Under the pieces are notes generated by a model that was given only the letters and a program-made list of their open reading frames with translations, was not told the DNA's origin and ran no database searches. Shown piece by piece: positions 1 to 6,746 of a stretch of DNA of 12,191 nucleotides; position 1 is the first letter of the stretch; each line of letters starts with the position of its first letter. The translations under genes and the position numbers were made by a program. The DNA is from Gammaproteobacteria bacterium (GTDB lineage: Bacteria > Pseudomonadota > Gammaproteobacteria > Xanthomonadales > Xanthomonadaceae). The DNA lies in NCBI GenBank assembly GCA_012510865.1, contig JAAZHF010000003.1, forward strand, positions 1-12,191, given 5' to 3'.

Positions 1-840
1 CACGGCGCGGTCCGCGATGCCGCGGCCCAGGCCGCGCGCGTGCTCGAGGTCGAACTCAACGCCGTCACCGACAATCCACTGGTGTTCCCCGACCGGGCCG
101 CGGAGCGCGTCGAGGAGCAGGTGATCTCCGCCGGCCACTTCCACGGCATGCCGCTGGCGCTGGCGATGAGCTACCTCAAGGCCGCGATCCCGGTGCTGGC
201 CTCGATCAGCGAGCGCCGCCTCAACAAACTGGTCGACCCGGCCACCAACGACGGCCTGCCGGCCTTCCTGATCGGCAACGAGGACGGCACCGAATCCGGC
301 TTCATGATCGTGCAGTACACGGCGGCGGCGATCGTCAACGACCTCGCCAGCCGCGCGCACCCGGCCAGCGTGTACTCGATCCCCACCAGCGCCAACGCCG
401 AGGACCACGTGTCGATGGGCGCCAACGAGGCCCGCCACGTGCTGGCCATGGCCGACGACCTCGGCAAGGTGCTGGGCCTGGAGCTGTACACGGCGGCACA
501 GGCGCTGGACCTGCGCCGCGACATGATCAACGCCGCCCGCGATCTCGCGCGCGGGGGCGACGCCAAGGCGCTTGCCGCCAAGGTGTCGGGTGCGCCGCCC
601 GCGGGCTCCCCGGACCACGCGCGCTTCATGGAGGAGGTCGAGGCGCTGCGCGCGGAGCTGGCCGGGCCGGGCGCCTTCCACCCCGGCACGGCGGTCGGGG
701 CCGCCCACCGGCTGGTGCGGGAGCGCATCCCGAGGCTCGACCGCGACCGCGCGCTCGATGCCGACGTCGCCGCCGCGGTCCGGCTGGTCGCCGACGGCGT
801 GCTGCTGGCCGCGGTGCGCGGCGCGGGGCGGGACGGGTGA
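1..840 (+). CDS. Histidine/aromatic amino-acid ammonia-lyase, C-terminal part (5' end outside window)
   Basis: This is the C-terminal 279 residues of a MIO-dependent lyase (about 510 residues is usual for HutH). Such enzymes eliminate ammonia from histidine, giving urocanate, or from an aromatic amino acid. The frame is open from base 1, and the GTG at 40 is an internal codon within the conserved ELNAVTDNPLVF segment. Family blocks visible in order are TDNPLVF, the SAGHFHG segment, SISERR with DGLPAFL, SGFMIVQYTAAA, HPASVYSIPTS and AEDHVSM. The catalytic Glu of the EDHVSM block is codon 400-402. Two positions differ from canonical HutH, which reads ASVDSIPTSANQEDH: Asp is Tyr (373-375) and Gln is Ala (397-399). 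The MIO-forming Ala-Ser-Gly and the substrate-selectivity residues lie upstream and cannot be seen. No other hut gene is present, so an aromatic lyase role, for example in aryl-polyene pigment biosynthesis, is an alternative. Family certain, substrate unknown. Confidence 0.85.
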   Translation, partial: HGAVRDAAAQAARVLEVELNAVTDNPLVFPDRAAERVEEQVISAGHFHGMPLALAMSYLKAAIPVLASISERRLNKLVDPATNDGLPAFLIGNEDGTESGFMIVQYTAAAIVNDLASRAHPASVYSIPTSANAEDHVSMGANEARHVLAMADDLGKVLGLELYTAAQALDLRRDMINAARDLARGGDAKALAAKVSGAPPAGSPDHARFMEEVEALRAELAGPGAFHPGTAVGAAHRLVRERIPRLDRDRALDADVAAAVRLVADGVLLAAVRGAGRDG

Positions 841-1193
841 ACCTGCCGCTGCACCCGGGCTGGCCGGACGACCTGGAAGCGGGACTGATCGCGCTGCTGG
901 CGGGGCTCCTGGCCTACGCGCTGTTCCACGCCATCGGCGCCCGTGCGCGCTGGGCACCGGGCCACGCCGTCGGCTGGGCCTGCCTGGCCGCGGTGGCGGT
1001 CGCCGCCGGCATCGACGCGTGGCACCTGTTCTACCTGGGCGTGGCCAGGCTGGAGTCGCCGGTGTACGCGCGCATCGCGCTGGCCCGGATCCACGACCCG
1101 GACGGCCTCGGCTTCCGGGTGGTGATGGAGGTGCTGGGCGCGCTTGCGGGCGTGACGCTGGCCTGGCTGTACGCGAACCGCGCTCGCAGCTGA
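837..1193 (+). CDS. Small three-helix membrane protein, function unknown
   Basis: This 118-residue protein is not one I recognise. It starts with GTG in the sequence GTGA, overlapping the lyase stop codon by 4 bp, so the two are very likely translationally coupled in one operon. Three hydrophobic segments are visible: residues about 13-33, 43-69 and 93-113. A short basic linker (ARAR) lies between the first two, and the stretch between the second and third contains the polar motif LARIHDPDG. Helix 2 carries an unusual polar/aromatic cluster, IDAWHLFY (about residues 59-66), in which the Asp and His could bind a ligand or metal. There is no signal peptide cleavage site and no cysteine beyond one in helix 2. 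The coupling suggests a role tied to the lyase or to the upstream operon it ends. It could be a transport helper or an assembly factor, but nothing here demonstrates a function. Confidence 0.75.
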   Translation: MNLPLHPGWPDDLEAGLIALLAGLLAYALFHAIGARARWAPGHAVGWACLAAVAVAAGIDAWHLFYLGVARLESPVYARIALARIHDPDGLGFRVVMEVLGALAGVTLAWLYANRARS

Positions 1194-1213
1194 GCGGGGC
1201 CGGCCGCGCTCAG
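1190..1213. terminator. Bidirectional hairpin at convergent gene ends
   Basis: CTGAGCG (1190-1196) and CGCTCAG (1207-1213) form a perfect 7-bp inverted repeat around a 10-base GC loop. The two arms contain the TGA stops of the small membrane protein (1191-1193) and of the opposing cyclase gene (1210-1212). There is no T-tract on either strand, so it is not a classical intrinsic terminator. It may still act as a bidirectional terminator or a 3'-end protecting hairpin. Confidence 0.45.
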
Positions 1214-3054
1214 GCCGCGGAGATCGAGGTGCGGACGCAGTTGCGCCCGTTGGCCTTGGCGGCGTACAGGGCCTGGTCGGCCACCTGCAGCGCGTCCTCC
1301 ATGTCGTCCATGGTGCCCGGCACCACGGTATGCACGCCGACGCTGGCCGAGACCACCACGTCGGGGCCGTGCTGGGACACGCAGGGCCTGGACGAGATCG
1401 CGCGGCGCACGTCCTCGGCGACCGCGACCGCGGCGCGCAGGTCGGTGCGGGGCAGGACGATGACGAATTCCTCGCCGCCGAAGCGCGCGAACAGGGCGTC
1501 GTGCGGCTTGAGCGCGTCGCCGATGCGCTGTGCGGCGGCCCGGAGCACGTCGTCGCCGACCAGGTGGCCGTGCTCGTCGTTGATCGACTTGAAGAAGTCC
1601 AGGTCGACCATCAGCAGCGACAGCGGCCGGCGCTCCTCGTTGCAGGCCAGCAGCAGGCGCTCGAAGGCGTCGTGGAAGTGGGAACGGTTGAACAGTCCGG
1701 TCAGGCCGTCGCGGCGGCTGGACTCGCGCAGGCGCGAATGCGCCTCCTCGAGCTGGTCCAGGGTGTTGCGCAGCTCGCGGGTGCGCTGCGCCACCTTGCG
1801 CTCGAGCTGGACGTTGGCCTCGCTGACGATGCGCTCGTTCTCGTGCCGCAGCGACGCGTAGCGGTAGCTGAGCGCGACCGACAGGAACAGCATCTCCAGC
1901 GCCGAGCCCATCTGCACCCCGTATTCGGTGTAGAAGGTCTTGGGGATCACGCCGAAGGCCACCAGGGTGTAGATCGCCGTGCCGGCCAGGAACATGGCCC
2001 AGGACAGCAGGAACAGCTTCGCCGGCGCGTACTGCTTGCGCACCGCGGCGATGCCGACCACCGTGATCCAGACGCTGCTGGCCAGCACCGCCAGCGACAC
2101 CGCCGGCGTGATGACGCGGTAGGGCACGAACACCGCGGCGATGCCGAAGCCCACGAACGCGGCGATCGCGACCATGCTAACGCGGTTGCCCGCGGGCCAG
2201 CGCTCGCCGAGGCCGAGGAACACGCGCGCGAACTGGTGCATGCCGATCAGGGCCAGGCTGATCGACAGCGGCACCGACTTGTCCGCCAGCCAGGTGTTGC
2301 GCGGCCACAGGTACTCGAAGCCAAGGCCGTTGAGGCAGAACAGCACCAGGCCGAAGGCGCTGATGTGGAACAGGTACCAGAAGTAGCTGGCGTCGCGCAG
2401 CACCAGCCACAGCACCAGGTTGTAGAAGAACAGCGCCAGCAGGATGCCGTAGTACAGGCCGATGGCCAGTTGCGCGTCGCGCGAGAGTTCGGTGAAGGCC
2501 GCCGGCGTGTACAGCACCAGCGGCACCTGCATCGAACTCTGGCTCTGCACACGGAACAGGATGTCCACGGGTTCGCCCTGCGGCAGGTCGAGCAGGAAGT
2601 TCGGATGGCGGTAGCGGATCGCGCGCGCGGCGAAGGGCAGGGCGTCGCCGCCGGCCTGGTGCTCGACGCGGCCGTCGGGATGGCGGACGTAGAGGTCGAG
2701 GTGGTCGCTCAGCGGGTAGGTCTGCACCAGCAGCCAGCGACGCTCCTCCGGGTGGTGGTTGACCACGCGCGCGTGCACCCAGAACGCGCCGTCCTGGAAT
2801 CCGAAGGCCGGGTTGCCGCCGGGCAGCGGCTGGAACGCACCGGCCTCGAGCCGGCGCCAGGCGTCGTCGAAGGTGTCCGCGGCGGTGGTGTCGTGCAGGT
2901 AGCCGACGTGCGGCGACAGGGCGAATTCGCTCGTCGCCGGCGTCAGTTCGATCGTCCCCGCCCGCGCGGGCACGGACGCCAGCAACACGAGCGCGATGGC
3001 GGCCGCGCACGCCAGCCAGGCCTTCCAGGCAGTCCAGGTCCTTCCGGCGATCAT
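1210..3054 (-). CDS. 7TMR-DISM diguanylate cyclase (GGDEF)
   Basis: This inner-membrane sensor enzyme probably makes cyclic di-GMP from two GTP in response to a periplasmic signal. The ATG at 3054 gives 614 residues and is preceded by a good Shine-Dalgarno GGGGGA with 7 bases of spacing. It opens directly into a signal peptide (residues about 1-32, ending SVPARA). Longer in-frame starts up to 3249 add a non-hydrophobic extension ahead of this signal and overlap the divergent gene. Residues about 45-185 form the extracellular DISMED2-type sensory domain. Residues about 196-405 form the multi-helix 7TMR-DISM region, and a charged coiled coil follows (about 405-445). The GGDEF domain (about 446-610) has DGLTGLFNR, DLDFFKSIND and the active signature GGEEF at 526-530. 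The position of the RxxD inhibitory site reads KPHD (517-520), so product inhibition may be altered. No EAL or PAS domain is present. The signal sensed is unknown. Confidence 0.93.
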   Translation of the reverse strand: MIAGRTWTAWKAWLACAAAIALVLLASVPARAGTIELTPATSEFALSPHVGYLHDTTAADTFDDAWRRLEAGAFQPLPGGNPAFGFQDGAFWVHARVVNHHPEERRWLLVQTYPLSDHLDLYVRHPDGRVEHQAGGDALPFAARAIRYRHPNFLLDLPQGEPVDILFRVQSQSSMQVPLVLYTPAAFTELSRDAQLAIGLYYGILLALFFYNLVLWLVLRDASYFWYLFHISAFGLVLFCLNGLGFEYLWPRNTWLADKSVPLSISLALIGMHQFARVFLGLGERWPAGNRVSMVAIAAFVGFGIAAVFVPYRVITPAVSLAVLASSVWITVVGIAAVRKQYAPAKLFLLSWAMFLAGTAIYTLVAFGVIPKTFYTEYGVQMGSALEMLFLSVALSYRYASLRHENERIVSEANVQLERKVAQRTRELRNTLDQLEEAHSRLRESSRRDGLTGLFNRSHFHDAFERLLLACNEERRPLSLLMVDLDFFKSINDEHGHLVGDDVLRAAAQRIGDALKPHDALFARFGGEEFVIVLPRTDLRAAVAVAEDVRRAISSRPCVSQHGPDVVVSASVGVHTVVPGTMDDMEDALQVADQALYAAKANGRNCVRTSISAA

Positions 3055-3109
3055 CCTGACGTCCCCCGAGACGCGTCCATGACTTCCCCGCCAGCCTACG
3101 TCCGGCTCC

Positions 3110-3140
3110 ATCATATGCCGGCACGCATCCCGCAGGTAAA
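3110..3140 (-). promoter_or_regulatory. Possible sigma-70-type promoter for the diguanylate cyclase
   Basis: On the minus strand TATGAT (3115-3110) is a 5/6 match to the -10 consensus. TTTACC (3140-3135) is a 4/6 -35 match, with a long 19-base spacer. A start site near 3103 would give a leader of about 50 bases before the ATG at 3054. This stretch is noticeably more AT-rich than its surroundings. The call comes from motif matching only. Confidence 0.3.
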
Positions 3141-3153
3141 CGTCGGCCGGCGG

Positions 3154-3159
3154 CATAAT
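3154..3159 (+). promoter_or_regulatory. Possible -10 element for the phosphoesterase
   Basis: CATAAT matches the -10 consensus at 5 of 6 bases. It would give a start site near 3166 and a leader of about 22 bases before the ATG at 3188. No convincing -35 hexamer sits 16-18 bases upstream, so the promoter would be weak or activator-dependent. It lies within 20 bases of the putative -35 of the divergent cyclase. Confidence 0.3.
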
Positions 3160-3187
3160 GGGCCAGTCCATGGGTCCTGGAGGTCCG

Positions 3188-4801
3188 ATGTCGAAGCGTG
3201 CCTGGGCGCTGGCCGCGCTGCTGCTGCTGTCCGTGCCCGCCGCCGCCACGGCCGCTGCCGCCGCCGCGGTGCCGTGGCAGGGGCGGGTGTTCGACGACCG
3301 CGACGGAAACGGCGTGCCGGGACCGGGCGAGCCGGGGATCCCCGGGGTGCTGGTGTCGGACGGGCGGACGCTGGCGCGGACGGACGGCGACGGCCGCTAC
3401 GCGCTGGAGGCCCGGCCCGGGGTGCCGGTGTTCGTGCTCAAGCCGGCCGGCTGGACGGCCGGCGTGCGCGGCGACGGGCTTCCGGCAACGTGGCACGCGC
3501 CCGCCGCGGACGGCGCCCGGCTGCGAGATCACGCGGGCGCGGACTTCGCGCTGCGGCGCGCCCCGGAGGCGGACGCAGGCCCGCTCCGGGTCCTGCTGTT
3601 CGCCGATCCCCAGGTGAAGTCGGCCGAACAGCTCGACTACTACGCCCGCGACATCGTCGAACCGCTGCTGGCCGGGGGACCACCCCGCGCACGGCTGGGC
3701 ATCAGCCTGGGCGACATCGTCGACGACGCCGTGGACCTCTATCCCGGCATCAACGCGGTCACGGCGCGCCTGGGCCTGCAGTGGCTGCACCTGACCGGTA
3801 ACCACGACCTCGACCCGGATGCCTCCGGCGACTGCGATTCCCTTTCCTCGTTCCGCGCCGTCTACGGGCCGGACACCTTCGCCTGGCACGAGCCGGAAGC
3901 GGACTTCGTCCTGCTCGACGACGTGGTCCTGCCGTCCGGGCCGCGCGGCGGCTACGTCGGCGGCCTGCGCGAGGACCAGTTCGACTTCCTCGAGGCCTGG
4001 CTGCCGACGCTGTCGAAGGACCGGCTGCTGGTGCTCGCGGTGCACATCCCGCTGTTCGACACGGCGCAGCCCGGCCGGCCGGAAACGTTCCGCGCCGCAG
4101 ACCGCGAGCGCCTGTTCGCGCTGCTGCGGGAGGTCCCGAAGCTGCTGGTGATCAGCGGCCACCGGCACACGCTGCGCCACCACATGCACGGTCCGGCGGA
4201 CGGCTGGCACGGGGCCGCGCCGCTGCACGAGTTCAACGTCGGCGCGGCCAGCGGCGCGTTCTGGTCGGGGGCGCCCGACGCGGACGGCATCCCCGACGCG
4301 ACCATGGCCGACGGCACGCCGAACGGCCACGCGCGCCTGGAGATCGCACGCGACGGAGGCTACCGGCTGTCCTGGCATCCGGCGCGGCTGCCCGCGGACG
4401 AGCCCTCGCGCACCGCGGCGATGCACCTGCACGCGCCGCGCGTGCTGCGCCGGGGCGCTTATCCGGCGTGGGCGGTGTACGCCAACGTGTACATGGGCCT
4501 GCCCGACACCCGCGTCGAATACCGCGTGGACGACGGCGAGTGGACGCCGATGCTGCGCGTCGAGCGCCCGGATCCGGCGCTGCTGGCGGAGAACGCGCGC
4601 GACGACGCCGCGCCCGCGCTGCGCGGGCTCGACCGCTCGCCCGAAGCGGTGCCTTCGCCGCATCTGTGGAGGGGCGCGCTGCCGACCGGCCTGGCGCCGG
4701 GAACGCATGCGATCGAGGTCCGCGCCTTCGACCGCTGGCAGGGCGAGCAGCGGGCGTCGACCCGCTACCGCCTGGACGTGCTCACCCCGCCCGCGCGCTG
4801 A
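3188..4801 (+). CDS. Secreted calcineurin-like metallophosphoesterase
   Basis: This is a 537-residue periplasmic or secreted binuclear-metal phosphoesterase; the substrate is unknown. The ATG at 3188 is preferred over the in-frame ATG at 3158. It has GGAGG at 3179-3183, and it begins directly with a signal peptide (MSKR, a Leu/Ala core, then an Ala-rich end near residue 28). Domains in order: an N-terminal beta-sandwich of the MetallophosN type (about 30-125) with the DRDGNGVPGPGEPG signature; the catalytic metallophosphatase domain (about 134-350); and a C-terminal MetallophosC-type beta domain (about 400-530). Metal-site motifs are DPQ (140-142), GDIVDD (175-180), GNHD (204-207), His286 in VHIP, and GHRH (324-327). 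The first motif has Gln where the classical DxH has His. As far as I recall this is common in this three-domain subfamily. It diverges from the cyclase gene and converges with mtnC, so it is probably monocistronic. Confidence 0.9.
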   Translation: MSKRAWALAALLLLSVPAAATAAAAAAVPWQGRVFDDRDGNGVPGPGEPGIPGVLVSDGRTLARTDGDGRYALEARPGVPVFVLKPAGWTAGVRGDGLPATWHAPAADGARLRDHAGADFALRRAPEADAGPLRVLLFADPQVKSAEQLDYYARDIVEPLLAGGPPRARLGISLGDIVDDAVDLYPGINAVTARLGLQWLHLTGNHDLDPDASGDCDSLSSFRAVYGPDTFAWHEPEADFVLLDDVVLPSGPRGGYVGGLREDQFDFLEAWLPTLSKDRLLVLAVHIPLFDTAQPGRPETFRAADRERLFALLREVPKLLVISGHRHTLRHHMHGPADGWHGAAPLHEFNVGAASGAFWSGAPDADGIPDATMADGTPNGHARLEIARDGGYRLSWHPARLPADEPSRTAAMHLHAPRVLRRGAYPAWAVYANVYMGLPDTRVEYRVDDGEWTPMLRVERPDPALLAENARDDAAPALRGLDRSPEAVPSPHLWRGALPTGLAPGTHAIEVRAFDRWQGEQRASTRYRLDVLTPPAR

Positions 4802-4811
4802 GCGCGCTCAG
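4798..4811. terminator. Perfect palindrome spanning two opposing stop codons
   Basis: CTGAGCGCGCTCAG is a 14-bp perfect palindrome. It contains the TGA of the phosphoesterase (4799-4801) and the TGA of mtnC (complement of 4808-4810), leaving only 6 bp between the genes. Its arms are identical to those of the inverted repeat at 1190-1213. In RNA it can fold only with a few central bases unpaired, and no T-tract follows. It is possibly a bidirectional 3'-end signal; coincidence in GC-rich DNA remains possible. Confidence 0.35.
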
Positions 4812-5500
4812 GGCTCGATCGCGTCGAAGCGTTCCACGCGCGGGTGGCCGTTGCACTGGGCGCCCGTGCGCGGCTCGGGGTAGTCCTCGCGGCGGTCGAC
4901 CAGCACCGTGCGCATGCCGGCCGCGCGCGCGGCGTCGAGCTCGGCGACCACGTCGGACAGGAACAGCACCGAGCCCAGCTCGCGCTCCAGCTCGGCGGCG
5001 ATGCGCACGTAGCTCGCCGCGTCGCGCTTGCCGCCCACCTCGGTGTCGAAGAAGGCGCCGAACAGCGGCAGGAGGTCGCCGGCGTCGGAGTGCCCGAAGA
5101 ACATCTCCTGCGCCGGCACCGACCCCGACGAGTACACCGCCAGCGGGTGCCCGGCGGCATGCCAGCGGCGCAGGCCGGCGACCGCGGCCGGGTACACGTG
5201 CGCTGTGAAGTCCTCGCGCCGGTAGCCGTCGGTCCACATCATCCCCTGCAGCGCCTTGAGCGCGGTGTGCTTGCGGTCCTCGTCGATCCAGCCCTGCAGG
5301 ATCTCGACGATCATGGCGTCGTCGCACATCGCGCCGTGTTCGATCGCCACCTGGTCCAGCCAGCGCCGCACCTCGGGCTCGCGGCCGTGCTCGGCCACGA
5401 ACCGCGGCAGCTCCCGGCGCGCGTACGGGAACAGCACGTCGCGCACGAAGGAAATGCTCCCCGCGGTGCCTTCGATGTCGGTCAGGATCGCGGTCTTCAT
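4808..5500 (-). CDS. mtnC: Acireductone synthase (enolase-phosphatase E1)
   Basis: MtnC is a cytoplasmic HAD-superfamily enzyme of the methionine salvage pathway. It enolises 2,3-diketo-5-methylthiopentyl-1-phosphate and removes the phosphate to give the acireductone that MtnD oxidises. The 230-residue length fits the family. Visible HAD motifs are motif I DIEGT (Asp8 and Glu10, the family's DxE variant of DxD), motif II YSSGS (123-127), motif III Lys158 in GGKRD, and motif [13 protein letters not shown] with Asp183 and Glu187. The cap region has the family's MMWTDGY (87-93). Position 12 in the otherwise conserved DIEGTTxSISF block is Ala rather than Thr. The ATG overlaps the mtnD stop in ATGA, so the gene is the translationally coupled last member of the mtnB-mtnD-mtnC set. 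Its 3' end is 6 bp from the convergent phosphoesterase. Confidence 0.96.
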   Translation of the reverse strand: MKTAILTDIEGTAGSISFVRDVLFPYARRELPRFVAEHGREPEVRRWLDQVAIEHGAMCDDAMIVEILQGWIDEDRKHTALKALQGMMWTDGYRREDFTAHVYPAAVAGLRRWHAAGHPLAVYSSGSVPAQEMFFGHSDAGDLLPLFGAFFDTEVGGKRDAASYVRIAAELERELGSVLFLSDVVAELDAARAAGMRTVLVDRREDYPEPRTGAQCNGHPRVERFDAIEP

Positions 5501-6045
5501 GCCTTTTCGTAGCGCGGGAAGCGGCTCGCGATGTCGGTGCCGGTGAAGTGGCCGACCCAGCCGTCGGGCTGCTGGAAGAAGCGGATCGCGACGAACTCCG
5601 GCTCCGCGCCCATGTCGAACCAGTGCGTGGTGCCGTCGGGCACCGCGATCAGGTCGTCCTTGACGCACTCCACCTCGTACACGCGGCCGTCCACGTGCAG
5701 GGTGAACAGGCCCGAGCCGGCGACGAAGAACCGGACCTCGTCCTCCTTGTGGAAGTGCTCGTCGAGGAAGGTCCGGCGCATCTGCTCCCGCTTCGGGTCG
5801 TCGGGCGCGATGCTGACCACGTCGACCGTGGTGAAGCCGCGCTCGGCGCGGATGCGGTCGATGTCGTCGCGGTAGGCCGCGAGCACGTCCTCCTGGCTCG
5901 CGCCGGCGGCCACCGGGCGGCTGGCCCGCCAGCGCTCGAAGGTGACGCCGATCTTCCCGAGCTCGGCGCTCATCTCCGCGCCGTCGGTGGTCTCGAACAG
6001 GACGGTGCCGGGGTCGTCGTCGGCGAAGATGCGCAGTCGGCTCAT
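5497..6045 (-). CDS. mtnD: Acireductone dioxygenase
   Basis: MtnD is a cupin-fold metal dioxygenase of methionine salvage. With Fe(II) it cleaves the acireductone to 4-methylthio-2-oxobutanoate and formate. With Ni(II) the same protein makes methylthiopropionate, formate and CO, an off-pathway reaction. The 182-residue size is typical. The metal ligands are visible as His97 and His99 in EHFHKEDE, Glu103, and His141 in TTHWFD, in the arrangement known for Klebsiella ARD. The sequence ends in the family-typical [18 protein letters not shown]. The ATG at 6045 has a strong Shine-Dalgarno GGAGAT 5 bases upstream and lies 44 bp after mtnB. The stop codon overlaps the mtnC start by 4 bp. Operon position and neighbours confirm the role. 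Confidence 0.97.
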   Translation of the reverse strand: MSRLRIFADDDPGTVLFETTDGAEMSAELGKIGVTFERWRASRPVAAGASQEDVLAAYRDDIDRIRAERGFTTVDVVSIAPDDPKREQMRRTFLDEHFHKEDEVRFFVAGSGLFTLHVDGRVYEVECVKDDLIAVPDGTTHWFDMGAEPEFVAIRFFQQPDGWVGHFTGTDIASRFPRYEKA

Positions 6046-6089
6046 CGCGGATCTCCAGTGCGTGGGGTGGGCCGGCCAGCGTAGCGCGT

Positions 6090-6734
6090 TCAGAGGCCCC
6101 GCGTGAGCAGCCGCAGCTCGAGCTCGCAGCCGAGCAGGAACTCGAAGGCCTCGAGGTGGCGGCGGGCCTCGGCCTTGTCCCGGCCCCAGGCGTACAGGCC
6201 GTGGCCGTCGATCAGGTAGCCCCACATCGGGCCCGCGTCGAGCAGGGCGTCGACCTGGGCGGCGAGCGTGGGGATGTCCTGCGAGTTCGGCAGCACCGGG
6301 ACGTCCAGGGCGGCTTCGTGGGTGTCGTTGCCGCGGAAGGCCTTCAGCAGTTCGTAGCCCTCGAGCCGCACGTGGCCGGCGCCCGCGAACAGGCGCGAGG
6401 CGACGGTCTGCGCCCGCGAGTGCGTGTGCAGCACGCAGCCGACGTCCGGCGAGCGCGCATACAGCCGGGTATGCAGGAGGGTCTCGGCCGAGGGCCGGTG
6501 CCCGCTGCCGACGGCGCGCCCGTCGAAGTCGACGACCATGATGTCGTCCTCGCGCAGCTTGCCCTTGTCGCGGCCCGAGACCGTGATCGCGGCGTGGCTG
6601 CCGTCGAGCCGGTGCGAGAAGTTGCTGCTGGTCGCGGGCGTCCAACCGCGCGCCGCCAGCTCGCGCACGTTGACGATGATCTCCCCGGCCAGCTCCCGCA
6701 GCCGGTGGACGTCATAAGGCAGGGGCTCGTTCAT
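6090..6734 (-). CDS. mtnB: Methylthioribulose-1-phosphate dehydratase
   Basis: MtnB is a zinc-dependent class II aldolase-fold enzyme. It dehydrates 5-methylthioribulose-1-phosphate to 2,3-diketo-5-methylthiopentyl-1-phosphate, the step before MtnC. The protein has 214 residues. Zinc ligands are His103 and His105 in VLHTHS and His178 in [10 protein letters not shown]. The likely catalytic Glu84 lies in PSAETLLH. The phosphate-binding features ATSSNFSHR (34-42) and [10 protein letters not shown] (51-60) are those of MtnB rather than of fuculose or ribulose phosphate aldolases. The start at 6734 has only a weak Shine-Dalgarno and lies 9 bp after the stop of the AdiC-like permease, so it probably reads from the same transcript. 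A TAGAAT -10-like hexamer at 6746-6741 could also give a nearly leaderless internal transcript. MtnP, MtnA and MtnK are not in the window. Confidence 0.96.
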   Translation of the reverse strand: MNEPLPYDVHRLRELAGEIIVNVRELAARGWTPATSSNFSHRLDGSHAAITVSGRDKGKLREDDIMVVDFDGRAVGSGHRPSAETLLHTRLYARSPDVGCVLHTHSRAQTVASRLFAGAGHVRLEGYELLKAFRGNDTHEAALDVPVLPNSQDIPTLAAQVDALLDAGPMWGYLIDGHGLYAWGRDKAEARRHLEAFEFLLGCELELRLLTRGL

Positions 6735-6740
6735 GCGCCG

Positions 6741-6746
6741 ATTCTA
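6741..6746 (-). promoter_or_regulatory. Possible internal -10 element for leaderless mtnB
   Basis: On the minus strand TAGAAT (5/6 match to TATAAT) overlaps the TAG stop of the upstream permease and ends 6 bases before the mtnB ATG. Transcription starting 7 bases downstream would begin at or next to the ATG. No good -35 hexamer is visible, and mtnB lacks a strong Shine-Dalgarno. Speculative. Confidence 0.2.

Noticed and set aside
3052..3249. Longer start for the cyclase at 3249
   Set aside because: It would put a hydrophilic extension ahead of a clear signal peptide and overlap the divergent phosphoesterase start. The ATG at 3054 has a good Shine-Dalgarno.
3205..3271. CTG and GCC triplet runs in the phosphoesterase signal peptide as a possible phase-variation tract
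   Set aside because: Trinucleotide runs are short and in frame, so slippage would not shift the frame. They are explained by Leu/Ala codon bias in a signal peptide.
1330..3801. Long plus-strand open frame of 823 codons opposite the diguanylate cyclase
   Set aside because: Low-complexity composition, no motif, antisense to a clear GGDEF protein and then overlapping the phosphoesterase out of frame.
2177..4708. Long minus-strand open frame of 843 codons across the cyclase/phosphoesterase region
   Set aside because: It is antisense to two strongly supported genes, is Arg/Pro/Ala/His-rich without any domain, and arises from the high-GC codon pattern that leaves off-frames open.
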